Shown one piece after another: positions 27,626-37,340 of a DNA stretch of 43,593 nucleotides; within the stretch, counting starts at the first letter, position 1; every line of letters starts with the position of its first letter. The translations under genes and the position numbers were made by a program. The stretch covers positions 1 through 43,593 of the forward strand of contig CALVEZ010000029.1 of assembly GCA_944326695.1 (NCBI GenBank), in the 5' to 3' direction. This stretch comes from Candidatus Bilophila faecipullorum (lineage in GTDB: Bacteria > Desulfobacterota > Desulfovibrionia > Desulfovibrionales > Desulfovibrionaceae). Under the pieces are notes generated by a model. The model was not told the origin of the DNA. It did not search any database and saw only the letters and a program-made list of their open reading frames with translations.

Positions 27626-29959
27626 CTAGTGCCTGAGCAACCCGGCCTTGCCGAAAGCCTCGAAAAGGCGCTTGGGCGTCATGGGGATGGCGTTGACGGC
27701 CACGCCCGTGGCGTCGAGCACGGCGTTGCGCAGGGCCGGAGCCGGGCTGATCAGCGGCGGCTCGCCGAGCGACTTGTTGCCGTAGGCCCCGGAAGGCTCC
27801 TGCGTTTCCACGAAGGCACAGCCCAAATCCGGTAGATCGCAGGTGGTCGGGAATTTGTAGTCCAGCAGGTTGTTGTTGTGCACGCGGCCCGTTTCGGGAT
27901 CGATGAGCAGTTCCTCATAGAGCGCCCAGCCGATGCCCATGCCCATGCCGCCGTGCACCTGCGCCGTGGCCAGCGCGGGATTGATGATCACTCCGGCGTC
28001 GTGGATGTTGATGATGTCGCGGATTGTCACCTTGCACAGGTCGAGGTCCACTTCCGCCTCAACGAAGCAGGCCCCGAAGGAGGGGGGATTCTGCCGCGAC
28101 TTGACCGACGCCTCGGCGCTCAACTGGCCGCCGCGATCCTTGTCGTAGAAGGTATCCATCGCCAGATCGCGCAGGGTGACGGCCACGGTCTGGGGCTGGC
28201 GCACGAAGACGACCGCGTCGCCCTGCGGCGTGGGCGCGATGGTCAGCGCGGCAGGGAAATGCCCGGTCATGGCCCCGGCGTGCTCCAGAATCCTGCGCCG
28301 CAGTTCTTCGGACGCCTGATGCACGGCGGGCGCGCAGGTGTAGGTCTGACGGGAGGCATAGGCCCCGGGGTCCCACGGCGTAACATCGGTGTCCTGCGTG
28401 GAAATCACATGGATGTTTTCAAAGGAGAGGCCGAGCGTTTCCGAAACCATCTGGGCGAAGGCGGTATCCGCGCCCTGCCCGATCTCGGTGGAGCCGGTCA
28501 TGAGATGGACCGTGCCGTCCTGATTGAGGGTCAGGCGCGCGCTGCCCGGCTCCACGTTCACGGGATAGGTGGCGGTGCCGTAGCTGAAGGCGGAGACGCC
28601 CACGCCCCGGCGCAGGCGGCTTCCCGTGCGTGCGGCCTCTTCGTTGAAGGCCCGGCACGCGGCCCGGCGCTCGTCCCAGCGGAAGAGGGCGCGGCCCTGT
28701 TCGAGGCAGTCGCTGATGCCGAGGGTGACGATGGGCTTCCCGTTCAGGGGAGAGAGGTCGCCGTGACGCCCGGTGTTCTTCAGGCGGAAGTCCAGCGGGT
28801 CCATGCCGAGCGCGCGGGCCGCGTCGTCCATGAGGCATTCGATGCCGTAGGCCGTCTGAGGGGAACCGTAGCCCCGGCACGCCCCGCCCACGGGGATGTT
28901 GCTGTAAAAGGTTCTGGCGGAAAAGCGATAGGTCGCATGGGGATAGACGTAGCAGATTTTCGATCCGCCCGCCGCCGCGATGGAATGCCCGTGCGAGGCG
29001 TAGGCGCCCGTGTTCGAGAGCACGTCAAGCCCGTAGCCAAGGAGTTTCCCGTCCCGGGTGACGGCGGCGCGCGCTTTCATGGCAAAGGCATGGCGCACGC
29101 GGGTGCACAGGATGCACTCTTCGCGGGTGAGGGCCATGCTGACGGGCGCGCCGTCGAGCTTGAGGGTCAGGAAGGCGACGATGGGTTCGAGCACCACATC
29201 CTGCTTGTTGCCGAAACCGCCCCCGATGAAGGGCTTGACCACCCGCACGGACGACCACGGGATATTCAGCGCCTGCCCGACCACGCGGCGGCAGATGTGC
29301 GGAATCTGCGTCGAGCTGACCACGACGATGTGGCGCATGTCGTCCATGTAGGCGTAGGCCGTCTGGTTTTCCAGATGGCAATGCTGCATGGTGGGCGTGC
29401 TGTACTCGCCCTCGATGACGAGATCGGCTTCGGACAGGGCCTCTTCCAGCCTGCCGTTGACTTCGAGCGTGTGCTCTTTGAGGAGGTTGCTCTTCGGATT
29501 GACGGCGGGCTGGATGAGCGGGGCGTCCGGCGCAAGGGCGCTTTCCGCCGAGGTCATGACGGGCAGCGGATCGTAACTTACCTTGACCAGCGCGGCGGCC
29601 TTGCGCGCCGTCAGCTCGTCGCGAGCCACCACCACGGCCACCTCGTCGCCGTAATAGCGCACGTGGCGCGTCAAAAGTTGCCTGTCGGCCACATCCCCGC
29701 GCGCGGGGTCCATCGAATAGGGGTGCCCGGCGGTGGGAAAGAGGCTGTCCGGCACGTCGTCGGCGGTGAAGACCGCCTCCACGCCGGGCAGCGCCAGGGC
29801 TTTGGCCGCGTCGATGGCCGTAACCATGCCGTGCGCGATGCTGCTGCGCACAAAGACGGCGTGCCGCATCCCGGGGAGGCCCAGATCGTCGGTGTAGCGG
29901 GCCCGGCCCGTCACCTTGGCTTCGGCATCCAGCCGTTGTTTGGATTGTCCGATGGCCAT
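27626..29959 (-). CDS. xdhA: Xanthine dehydrogenase molybdopterin-binding subunit XdhA
   Basis: Catalytic subunit of the molybdenum hydroxylase, 777 residues, closely similar to E. coli XdhA (about 752). The N-terminal domain begins DAEAKVTGRARYTDDLGLPG. Cofactor-binding stretches GGGFGNKQDV, RGYGSPQ and STEIGQGADT are present, and the catalytic glutamate lies in SLGEPP near residue 735. The ATG at 29959 has GAGGAG seven bases upstream, better than ATG 29974. It lies 48 bases after the yqeB-like gene, so the maturation factor and catalytic subunit are probably co-transcribed. Oxidation of hypoxanthine or xanthine, or reduction of urate in reverse, is inferred from family and context. Confidence 0.95.
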   Translation of the reverse strand: MAIGQSKQRLDAEAKVTGRARYTDDLGLPGMRHAVFVRSSIAHGMVTAIDAAKALALPGVEAVFTADDVPDSLFPTAGHPYSMDPARGDVADRQLLTRHVRYYGDEVAVVVARDELTARKAAALVKVSYDPLPVMTSAESALAPDAPLIQPAVNPKSNLLKEHTLEVNGRLEEALSEADLVIEGEYSTPTMQHCHLENQTAYAYMDDMRHIVVVSSTQIPHICRRVVGQALNIPWSSVRVVKPFIGGGFGNKQDVVLEPIVAFLTLKLDGAPVSMALTREECILCTRVRHAFAMKARAAVTRDGKLLGYGLDVLSNTGAYASHGHSIAAAGGSKICYVYPHATYRFSARTFYSNIPVGGACRGYGSPQTAYGIECLMDDAARALGMDPLDFRLKNTGRHGDLSPLNGKPIVTLGISDCLEQGRALFRWDERRAACRAFNEEAARTGSRLRRGVGVSAFSYGTATYPVNVEPGSARLTLNQDGTVHLMTGSTEIGQGADTAFAQMVSETLGLSFENIHVISTQDTDVTPWDPGAYASRQTYTCAPAVHQASEELRRRILEHAGAMTGHFPAALTIAPTPQGDAVVFVRQPQTVAVTLRDLAMDTFYDKDRGGQLSAEASVKSRQNPPSFGACFVEAEVDLDLCKVTIRDIINIHDAGVIINPALATAQVHGGMGMGIGWALYEELLIDPETGRVHNNNLLDYKFPTTCDLPDLGCAFVETQEPSGAYGNKSLGEPPLISPAPALRNAVLDATGVAVNAIPMTPKRLFEAFGKAGLLRH

Positions 29960-30007
29960 GCCGCTTCTCCTCATGAGGCTGATGTGAAAAAATGATGAGG
30001 CGGCATC

Positions 30008-30883
30008 TTAGCCGCTGAGCGCGGCCTTGTCCACAGGGCAGTGCAGAACGCCCTTGCGGATGAGGCAGGGGCGGTTGAAACGACCGAGAATGGCCTCAAG
30101 CACCCCGCCGCCGATGGCGAAGGCCTTGTCCGAAACGTGGTGGCAGGCCGTGTTGTCGCGGGGGTCCACGTCGCCCACCTTCACCCTGTCGGCCACGGGC
30201 GTGCCCGAGCGCAGGAGGCCCCGGATGACCCCGCCGATGACGGTACGCACCTCGGCGCTGTGGCCGTCCGCCTCCACGGTGGCGATGAGATCGCCCGCCT
30301 TCACGTGGTCCCCGATGTCGTGGCTGGTGAGGAAAAGCCCGGCCTGCGGAGCGCGCAGCACCCGCTCGGTGGTCATGCCCGCGATGTCGCCGGGGATGCC
30401 CGTATCGGCTTCGGCGCTGCCCGAGTAGAGGACGCGGCCGAGGTCATGCCCGCGGTTGGTTTCCACGATGCGGTGGACATCCTTGCCCACGGTGAAGCCG
30501 GGGCCCACCCCGATGACGAGGGGCGCGTCCGTGATGCGCACGCCTACATTGCGTTTGGCAAGAGTGGCCTCAATGATGACTTCGGGGCGCAGGTGGGGGA
30601 TGGAGACGCCGTCGGGATCGACGAGCACGGGGATGCAGCCGGCATCCCACAGAGGGGCGATTTCGTCGGGCGTGGCGGCCAGCGCCGCGGAAATGCCCTC
30701 AACGGTGCAGAGTCCTTCATAGACGGCTTCGGAGAAGGCCACGCGGCGGCGCACGGCCAGAGGCCGGGCCGTTTCCAGAATGATCAGCCGCCTGAATCCC
30801 GAGCGGTAGAGCCTGAGCGCAATGCCTGTGGCGATGTCTCCGCCCCCGCGGAGAAGAATGGCGAACCGTTGATACTGGTACAT
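30008..30883 (-). CDS. yqeB: YqeB/EF2563-type selenium-dependent Mo-hydroxylase maturation protein
   Basis: 291 residues. Rossmann-like N-terminus ILLRGGGDIATGIALRLYRSGF, then AFSEAVYEG, VIIEATLAKRN and VIGVGPGFTVGKDVH, the pattern of the family that co-occurs with selenium-requiring molybdenum hydroxylases. Thought to help install the labile selenium or sulfur ligand. As I recall E. coli YqeB is longer, so this protein and the separate XdhC/CoxI-type gene may share its job. The ATG at 30883 has AGGAG eight bases upstream. Immediately upstream of xdhA. Confidence 0.82.
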   Translation of the reverse strand: MYQYQRFAILLRGGGDIATGIALRLYRSGFRRLIILETARPLAVRRRVAFSEAVYEGLCTVEGISAALAATPDEIAPLWDAGCIPVLVDPDGVSIPHLRPEVIIEATLAKRNVGVRITDAPLVIGVGPGFTVGKDVHRIVETNRGHDLGRVLYSGSAEADTGIPGDIAGMTTERVLRAPQAGLFLTSHDIGDHVKAGDLIATVEADGHSAEVRTVIGGVIRGLLRSGTPVADRVKVGDVDPRDNTACHHVSDKAFAIGGGVLEAILGRFNRPCLIRKGVLHCPVDKAALSG

Positions 30884-30977
30884 GCGTGCGTCTCCTGCTG
30901 TCGGTAAAGAGCGTTTTTCCACCACTCTATACGCAGGAGCCCCATCACACAACACTTGAGAGCAGGCGGAAGGGTCG

Positions 30978-31011
30978 GAAAAAGGGCCGGGACGTCCTCC
31001 GGCCCTTTTTT
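30978..31011. terminator. Bidirectional terminator after ygfK
   Basis: AAAAAGGGCCGG / CCGGCCCTTTTTT stem with loop GACGTCCT. Placed two bases beyond the ygfK stop; on the minus strand it ends in TTTTT. Confidence 0.88.
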
Positions 31012-31012
31012 C

Positions 31013-34000
31013 TCAGTCTCCCTGCGTCTCGGCGAAGGGGTGGCGGCCCGCCAGCAGGCGGTGGAGGAGGGCCGTTTCCACGGCGGGGGAAAGGGAAGCC
31101 TCCCGCGTCCCTTCCTTCAGGCGGACGTCCCGGGCCAGCAGCGTTTCCCCGTCGAGAAGGGCGGCGAACGCTTCGTTTTCAAAGAAGACGTTTCCGGCTT
31201 CCGCGCGCAGGGTGAAGCGTCTGCCCGCGCGCTTGCCGTCCAGACGATCCGGCGCGGCCAGCCGGTAGCCGTCGAGGGCTTGCTCAAAGGACGCTTCGGA
31301 AAGGTGGACGCGGGGCTTGTCGCGGTAGGGCGCGCCCGCGCTCGGGCAGAAGGTCGCGCAGTTCCCGCACTCGTTGCAGGCGTCGGCAATATTGACTATC
31401 TGGTAACGTTGTGTGAGGCGGCCAGACGCCAGCGTTTCCACGCGCACGGTTTCGCCGTGCCGGACAGCGCGCTGTACGGGGCAGGGGAGCGCAGGCGCGG
31501 GCAGGGCGACGTTGGCGCGGTTCGGGCAGACCGTCACGCAGCTATTGCAGATCAGATCACACTGGAGGCAGCGCCGGGCCTCTTCCATCGCTTCTTCCGG
31601 CGTCAGCGGCCTGAGGCAGGGTTCAAAGTTGAGGCATCCGCCCGGGACGCGCTCCCAAAGGCGTGCTCCCGTTGTTGGCGCAAACCGCCTTGCCCGGCGC
31701 AGGGCGAGGCCCTCGATGTCCGAGCGTCGGTCATCGGCCGGGGCGTCGCTTACCCGGCTGGCGAGGCCCAAGGCTTCGAGGATGGCTTCCGCCCCGCGTC
31801 GCCCGTCGGCCACCGCGTCGATCAGCGTGGAAGGCCCGCGCAGCGCGTCGCCGCCCGCGAAAATCCTCTCCGACGAGGTCTTGCAGGTTCCCGCCTTGCC
31901 TTTCAGAACGATATCTTCGGGCAGGAAGTCAGCCCTCACCCGCTGGCCCACGGATACGATGAGCGTATCCGCATTGATGACTGTTTCCTCGTCGGTAGGC
32001 ATGGGGCGGGCGCGGCCTCCGTTTGGATCGGGGATGAGCTTCATGCGGCGGCAGCGCAGGCCGCAGACATGGCCGTCCCTAGCGAGCGCCTCCTCCGGCG
32101 CGAGGCATTCCGCGAGCCGGACGCCCTCTTGCAGCGCCGCCTCGATTTCCTCGCGGTCGGCAGGCATTTCGCGGCGGCTGCGACGGTAGACGAGGGTCAC
32201 TTCGCCGTGGGGTCCGGCCAGCCGCTTGGCGGCGCGGGCGCAGTCCATGGCGGCGTTGCCGCCTCCAATGACGGCGACGCGCGATCCGAGGCCCGTGGGC
32301 AGGCCCCGGCGCAGGGCGGAGAGGAAGGACAGATGATCAAGGACGCCTTCCGCCTCTTCGCCGGGGATGCCCAGCCGCAGGCTTTCCTGCGCGCCCACGG
32401 CCACATAGACGGCATCGTTTTCCTTGAGCAAATGCTGAAAAAGATCAGCGTCCACGGGTGTGTGCCTGTGCAGGATTACGCCGAGGGCGAGGATGGCGTC
32501 CACGTCGCGCCGCAGGCTTTCGTCGGGGAGGCGGAACGTCGGGATGGCGTCCCCGGCCATGCCGCCGAGGACGTCCTTGCCTTCGTAAAGATGGACCTCC
32601 ACGCCGCCGAGAGCCAGAAAACGGGCGCAGGACAAGCCTGCGGGCCCGGCCCCGATGACGGCCGCGCGTCTGCCCGTGGCCGGGGCGGGGACGGATACCG
32701 GGCCGTCCGCCATGCTCAGGGCCACGTACTGGGCCACGGTTCGCTTGATGTCCCGGATGAGCAGGGGCGAATCGTAGTTGATGCGCGTGCAGCGCTCCCG
32801 GCAACGCTGGTTGCAGGCCATGCCCTGCACGTTGGGGAAAGGATTGGTGGCCGTGATGATTTTCCATGCCAGCGCGAAATCGCCCCGGGCCACGGCGTCG
32901 AGATAACGGGGGACGTCCTGCCCGGCCGGACACGCGGAGACGCAGGGGGCCGCCGCGCAGTCGAAGCGGGGCAAGGGGCGTTCGGTCTTCACGGAGGCGT
33001 AGGGGAAACGGTCCTTGCGGTAAGGGCTATCCGCGCCGAGCACGGAGGCGGCGTAGCGCGTAAGGTTGGCGAGGGCGGGATCGGCCTCTTCCGGGGCGCG
33101 GCTCCGCGCGAGGGCGGAGAGGGAGTCCGCGCCCGTCTTCCGGAAGTCGCGGCGCAGCGTTTCCACATATTGATGCAGCCGCCCGTAGCCGCCGGGCTTC
33201 AGGAGGTCCGAACAGACCGTTATCGGACGCAAGCCGCAGGCCAGCGTTTCCGTGACGTTGAAGGCGTCCGCGCCTGCTGAAAAGGCGATGTCGAGCGTGC
33301 CGCCGAAGTCCCGCTGGAGCCGTGCGGCAAGGTTGACGCTGATGGGGTGCAGGGCCCGGCCGCTCATGTAGACCATGCCCTCGCTGCGGGGCAGCTTCTG
33401 CTTTTCGTTGGCGGTTTCGAGGGTGTTGGTCAGCTTGAGGCCGAAGGCCACACCCGCGGCCCGCGCGGTTTCGCTCAGGCTGCGGATGAGGGACAGGCCA
33501 TCCGCATACTTCAGATCGTGGCCGAAAGCCTCGTCCGGGACGCGGACGTCATAGCCGAGCCGCTCGTTGAGGATGCCGCGCAGCCGTTCCGGGCCGAGCA
33601 GGGTGGGGTTGAGCTTGATGGTCGTGTGATAGCCGCGTTCCGTGATGAAATAGCGGCCTATGCTTTCCACCTCCTCGGGCGGGCAGCCGTGCATGGTCGA
33701 AACGGTCAGGTTGTCGGAGAGGCGGGAGGGAATGGGGATGTCCCGAAGCGGCGGATAGAGGGGCGCGAGTTCCTCCCTGAGGCGCTCGACGTCCTGCGTC
33801 GCGTCGTCCATGCGGTCAAGGAAACGCTGCACGGCAGGGCTCCTGATGCCTTCGAGATTGTAGCCCGCGCTCATGTTGAAGATGAAGCCCGGCCCCTTGC
33901 CGGTTTCAGCTTCGGCGGGCAGGCCCAGCATGTGGCGCAGGGCGTGGAGAAGCACGAAGGCTTTCAGATACTCCTCAAAGGACTGATCCAGCTTGAGCTC

Positions 34001-34339
34001 CTGCGACCATTCGCAATTGTAGCCCTCGTCGGCCATGTCGATGCAGGGTTTCGCGACGTTGAGTTCGTCCAGCGTCTGTATGGTCTTCAGCTCGATGAAG
34101 CGCGCCCCGCACAGCCACGCCGAGAGGATGTTTTGCGCGAGTTGCGTATGCGGCCCGGCAGCCACTCCGAGCGGCGTTTCAAGCACCTTGCCGTAGCGAT
34201 CCATGCGGAAGGGATCATCCCGCCGGGGCATGAAGAAGAGCCCTTGGGGGATGCCGAAGACGTCGCCGCGCGCGAGGCCGTCCCGCATCCAGCGGAGCAG
34301 GACGGCGGCGTTCAGCGGCGTAAAACGGTCGGTGTGCAT
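31013..34339 (-). CDS. ygfK: YgfK, Fe-S flavoprotein of the purine cluster (annotated selenate reductase subunit)
   Basis: 1108 residues, slightly longer than E. coli YgfK (about 1032). The N-terminal TIM-barrel-like domain (about 1-430) carries TPLGVAAGPHTQLAQNI and FIELKTIQTLDEL. The middle resembles glutamate-synthase small subunit: a Cys-rich region (about 458-510, CVSACPAGQDVP, CNQRCRERC), then FAD/NAD(P)H Rossmann motifs VIGAGPAGLSC (about 560) and VIGGGNAAMDC (about 688). The C-terminus has ferredoxin-like motifs CLQCDLICNSCVTVCP (about 930) and CNECGNCATFCP (about 990). It probably moves electrons between NAD(P)H and a partner; the selenate label is historical. Sharing a locus with xdhD and ssnA suggests a role in reductive or anaerobic purine breakdown. 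AAGGAG is six bases before the ATG; a terminator follows the stop. Confidence 0.93.
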   Translation of the reverse strand: MHTDRFTPLNAAVLLRWMRDGLARGDVFGIPQGLFFMPRRDDPFRMDRYGKVLETPLGVAAGPHTQLAQNILSAWLCGARFIELKTIQTLDELNVAKPCIDMADEGYNCEWSQELKLDQSFEEYLKAFVLLHALRHMLGLPAEAETGKGPGFIFNMSAGYNLEGIRSPAVQRFLDRMDDATQDVERLREELAPLYPPLRDIPIPSRLSDNLTVSTMHGCPPEEVESIGRYFITERGYHTTIKLNPTLLGPERLRGILNERLGYDVRVPDEAFGHDLKYADGLSLIRSLSETARAAGVAFGLKLTNTLETANEKQKLPRSEGMVYMSGRALHPISVNLAARLQRDFGGTLDIAFSAGADAFNVTETLACGLRPITVCSDLLKPGGYGRLHQYVETLRRDFRKTGADSLSALARSRAPEEADPALANLTRYAASVLGADSPYRKDRFPYASVKTERPLPRFDCAAAPCVSACPAGQDVPRYLDAVARGDFALAWKIITATNPFPNVQGMACNQRCRERCTRINYDSPLLIRDIKRTVAQYVALSMADGPVSVPAPATGRRAAVIGAGPAGLSCARFLALGGVEVHLYEGKDVLGGMAGDAIPTFRLPDESLRRDVDAILALGVILHRHTPVDADLFQHLLKENDAVYVAVGAQESLRLGIPGEEAEGVLDHLSFLSALRRGLPTGLGSRVAVIGGGNAAMDCARAAKRLAGPHGEVTLVYRRSRREMPADREEIEAALQEGVRLAECLAPEEALARDGHVCGLRCRRMKLIPDPNGGRARPMPTDEETVINADTLIVSVGQRVRADFLPEDIVLKGKAGTCKTSSERIFAGGDALRGPSTLIDAVADGRRGAEAILEALGLASRVSDAPADDRRSDIEGLALRRARRFAPTTGARLWERVPGGCLNFEPCLRPLTPEEAMEEARRCLQCDLICNSCVTVCPNRANVALPAPALPCPVQRAVRHGETVRVETLASGRLTQRYQIVNIADACNECGNCATFCPSAGAPYRDKPRVHLSEASFEQALDGYRLAAPDRLDGKRAGRRFTLRAEAGNVFFENEAFAALLDGETLLARDVRLKEGTREASLSPAVETALLHRLLAGRHPFAETQGD

Positions 34340-34509
34340 GTGCGTCTCCTTGGGAATGTTGCCGGAGGGTCTGTTTACGGAGAAAAGGCGTGTGGCCGAG
34401 GGGCCTTCAGTCGCCCCGTCTCTCGCTGCTTCTGGGCTCCTGCGTCTGTCGTCCTGCCTGTGAGGATGCTTGCGAATGCGTCAAGCCTTCCGCGCTTTCT
34501 CCCGTTCTT

Positions 34510-35880
34510 TTACAAAGCCCTCTCCAGAAAGCGCCCCTGCCCGGCTGTGCCGCAAAGCTGCCTGCCGAAGACGAGGGGCCGTCCGCGCAGCCAGACATGA
34601 CGGGGCCAGCCCCGGACGATCATACCCTCATAGGGCGTGGAGTCCGTCCGTTGGTGCAGCCTGTCGTGGTGCACGAGCCGCTCGTCGGAGGGATCGATGA
34701 CCGTGATGTCGGCGTCGGCGCCGGGCTCCAGCCGCCCCTTGGAAGGCAGGCCCATGATCCGGGCCGGGGCTGTGCAGGCCACTTCGACGAAGCGGGGCAG
34801 GGTGAGACGCCCGCGCAAGACGCCTTCGCTGAAGAGCAGGGGAAGCCGCGTTTCCACGCCGGGCACGCCGCTTGGACAGTCGAAGACGCTTTCCACGGCA
34901 CGTTCCCGTTTTTGGGCCAGCGAAAAGGAGCAATGATCCGTGGCGACCACGGCGATGGAGCCGTCGGCCAGACCTTCCCAGAGCGCCCGGCGATGGTGAG
35001 GCGCGCGCAGTGGAGGGGTCAGGACGTACTTGAGGCCGTCCGGCTCGGCGTAGGCCGTCTCATCAAGGAGGAGGTACTGAGGGCAGGTTTCCGCAATGAC
35101 CTTCTGTCCGCTGCGGCGCGCCTCGCGGACGCAGGCCAGCCCCTCGGCTGTGGACAGATGGACGATGTAGGCCGGGGCGTCCGCCGTTTTCGCCAGTTTG
35201 AGGACCCGGTTGACGGCCTCGGCTTCGCAGTGGGGCGGGCGGCTGCGGGGATGGCTCAGGGGATCGAGCGGGGCCTCCTGCCGCAAGCGTTCGGTCAGAA
35301 AGCCCGCGATGGCGTCATTCTCGGCGTGTACGGCCAGCAGCCCCCCGGCGTCGCGCAGGGCCGAGAGGATGTGCAGCAGGGCCGCGTCGTCCAGCATCCC
35401 TTCATAGGTCGTGTAGGCCTTGAGCGTGGGGAAGCCCTGTGCCACGGCTTCCGGCACGTCCGCCAGAACGGTGCCGTCGACATGCTGGAGGACGCCGTGA
35501 AAAGCGTAATCCACATAACAACGGCCTTCCGCCTCTTCGCGATAGGCCGCAGGCTGATGCAAGAGCCCGCAGCCCTGCGGCCCGAAGCCCGGATGCTCGA
35601 TGACGGTTGTGGTGCCGCCCCACGCCGCGGCCAGCGTCCCGGCCTCGAAGCCGTCCGAGACGTGCGTGCCCTGAGCCGTGAGGTTGAGGTGGGTGTGGGC
35701 GTCGACGCCCCCGGGCATGACCACGCAGCCCGAAACGTCCACCATCCGCGTGCCTTCGGCCAGTTCCCGTTCGTGGAGGCGTTCGCCCAGCTCCAGAATC
35801 CTTTCGTCCTCAATGAGAATATCCGCATTGAAAACCCCGTCCGTCCGGGCCACGAGGCCGCCTGTGATCAACGTGCGCAT
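34510..35880 (-). CDS. hyuA: Hydantoinase/dihydropyrimidinase-family hydrolase (HyuA/YgeZ)
   Basis: Cyclic-amide hydrolase with a binuclear metal site, 456 residues. The metal-ligand motif is HTHLN (His62, His64). The bridging carboxylated lysine is probably Lys154 in FPTLKAYTTYEG. Further ligands are the His in LLAVHAENDA, the His in YIVHLSTAEG and the Asp in VATDHCSF. Matches E. coli HyuA (YgeZ, about 461). In the cluster it would open a hydantoin- or dihydropyrimidine-like ring from purine breakdown; the substrate is not proven. The ATG at 35880 is preferred (MRTLITGG), although the ribosome-binding site is weak; an upstream ATG (35937) would place the start inside the candidate operator. 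Confidence 0.92.
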   Translation of the reverse strand: MRTLITGGLVARTDGVFNADILIEDERILELGERLHERELAEGTRMVDVSGCVVMPGGVDAHTHLNLTAQGTHVSDGFEAGTLAAAWGGTTTVIEHPGFGPQGCGLLHQPAAYREEAEGRCYVDYAFHGVLQHVDGTVLADVPEAVAQGFPTLKAYTTYEGMLDDAALLHILSALRDAGGLLAVHAENDAIAGFLTERLRQEAPLDPLSHPRSRPPHCEAEAVNRVLKLAKTADAPAYIVHLSTAEGLACVREARRSGQKVIAETCPQYLLLDETAYAEPDGLKYVLTPPLRAPHHRRALWEGLADGSIAVVATDHCSFSLAQKRERAVESVFDCPSGVPGVETRLPLLFSEGVLRGRLTLPRFVEVACTAPARIMGLPSKGRLEPGADADITVIDPSDERLVHHDRLHQRTDSTPYEGMIVRGWPRHVWLRGRPLVFGRQLCGTAGQGRFLERAL

Positions 35881-35928
35881 GACTTCTTTTTCCGTAGGGC
35901 TTAGAGCCGTTTCATTTTGAAACCGCTC

Positions 35929-35950
35929 TGGCCACACGCAGGTGTGGCCA
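35929..35950 (-). promoter_or_regulatory. Operator-like palindrome at the hyuA promoter
   Basis: Perfect inverted repeat TGGCCACAC-N4-GTGTGGCCA. It begins directly downstream of a minus-strand -10 candidate, covering the expected transcription start, a classic repressor position. Confidence 0.45.
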
Positions 35951-35977
35951 TCTATAATAGAGCGTGTATTCTGGCAA
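35951..35977 (-). promoter_or_regulatory. Candidate sigma-70 promoter of hyuA
   Basis: On the minus strand TTGCCA (35977-35972), a short 15-base spacer and TATAGA (35956-35951); TATTAT (35959-35954) overlaps as an alternative -10. It lies in the 148-base ssnA-hyuA gap. Confidence 0.4.
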
Positions 35978-36028
35978 AAACGATTTTTTAGCAGAATGCC
36001 AACTGTGACTTTTGTGGAAAGTCAACGT

Positions 36029-37309
36029 TCATCTGTTCTGGAGCAGGGCCCAGAGGCGGCGGGCCTGCTCGTTGGCGTAGGCGAGGATGTCCGCCTCATC
36101 CATGCTCGTCAGCGCGCCGTGGTCCACGATGATCTTTCCCTGGCTGATGACCGTTTCCACGTGCCTCGCGTCGAAGGCGTAGCAGAAGTGGCCGGGGAAA
36201 TTGGCGGAGTCGAGCGGCGTGGGCGTATCATAATTGAAGACGACCAGATTGTTGAGGCCGTCGCCGGGCGCGCCGTGATCCGCGATGTGCCTGTGGACGG
36301 CGCGCAGGCGTTGACAGACCGCCTCCGGCGACATGCCGCCTTCAGCCAGCCCCGCGATGAAATAGGAGGCTTGTGCGCTGCGGATCATGTCGCTGTGCAT
36401 CCCGTCCGTGCCGAGCATGACGCGCGGGAAATCGTTGTAGCGGCCCAAGCCCACCTTGTTGTTGAGGTTGCTTTCCGTGTTCTGCACGACCCAGCAGGGC
36501 GAGGTGCGGATGAGATCGCGTTCCTCCTCGTCAAGGTGGACGCAGTGGCCGAGGATGGTCAGCGGCAGGTCGAGCACGCCCGCGTCTGCCAGACGGCGGC
36601 CCACGCTTTTGCCGTAGGCCTGGGCGCAGTGTTCCTGATCTTCGACGCCTTCGGCCACATGGATGTGGATGCCGGTCCCGTGTTTGCGGGCGAGGTCCAC
36701 GGCGCGGCGCAACAGGTCGTCGTCCACGGTGAAAGAGGCGTGCAGGCCCACGTGTCCCTTGCGCCCGGAAGAAAGGTAGGCGTCAGTTTCGGCCAGTCCC
36801 TTTTCCTTGACGGCTTCTTCGTCGCGGCACGACATCTCGTAGCAGAGCAGATGCCCGAGGCCCACGCGGTCCAGCGCCTTGGCGATGGTTTCAAGGCTTC
36901 CTTCGGCGTGAAAGGGCGAGGCATGGTGATCGATGACGAAGGTGACGCCGTTTTTGGCGCAGTACAGACCGGTAACAAGGGCGCTGGCCTCGATCATGTC
37001 GTGGTCGAGCTTCTTGTCCATGCGCCACCAGACGTATTCGAGGATTTCGGGAAAGCTCGTCGGCGTGCGGGGCGCGGGCGGCATTCCCCGGGCCAGCGCC
37101 GAATAGATATGATGGTGGGCGCAGCCGAAGGCACGGGTCACGAGGCGGCCCGAGCAGTCGAGAAGGCGATCCTCCGGGCCGGGCTCACAAGGCGGGGCGG
37201 TTACCTTTGCCATGCCGCCGAAGGGCCCTTCCTCGACTTTGAGCGTGGCTGCCGAAACCTCGAAGGTATCCGGGTCAATCCATGTGGCGTTGGTCAGATA
37301 GAGGCTCAT
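36029..37309 (-). CDS. ssnA: SsnA amidohydrolase/chlorohydrolase-family protein
   Basis: 426 residues, slightly shorter than E. coli SsnA (about 442). Amidohydrolase superfamily metal site: HHH within AFGCAHHHIYSAL, the His pair in GIHIHVAEGVEDQ, His in ILGHCVHLD and Asp in LGTDGMHSD. Relatives deaminate or dechlorinate ring substrates (guanine deaminase, atrazine hydrolase types). In this cluster it is expected to hydrolyse a purine-derived intermediate. AAGGAG lies five bases before the ATG. It is 216 bases after xdhD with a family B hairpin between. Confidence 0.92.
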   Translation of the reverse strand: MSLYLTNATWIDPDTFEVSAATLKVEEGPFGGMAKVTAPPCEPGPEDRLLDCSGRLVTRAFGCAHHHIYSALARGMPPAPRTPTSFPEILEYVWWRMDKKLDHDMIEASALVTGLYCAKNGVTFVIDHHASPFHAEGSLETIAKALDRVGLGHLLCYEMSCRDEEAVKEKGLAETDAYLSSGRKGHVGLHASFTVDDDLLRRAVDLARKHGTGIHIHVAEGVEDQEHCAQAYGKSVGRRLADAGVLDLPLTILGHCVHLDEEERDLIRTSPCWVVQNTESNLNNKVGLGRYNDFPRVMLGTDGMHSDMIRSAQASYFIAGLAEGGMSPEAVCQRLRAVHRHIADHGAPGDGLNNLVVFNYDTPTPLDSANFPGHFCYAFDARHVETVISQGKIIVDHGALTSMDEADILAYANEQARRLWALLQNR

Positions 37310-37340
37310 GCGGACTCCTTGGGAAATGTGGAGTGGGGAA

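Noticed and set aside
30956..33280. 774-codon plus-strand open frame
   Set aside because: Antisense of ygfK, starting inside a terminator; composition is that of a shadow frame.
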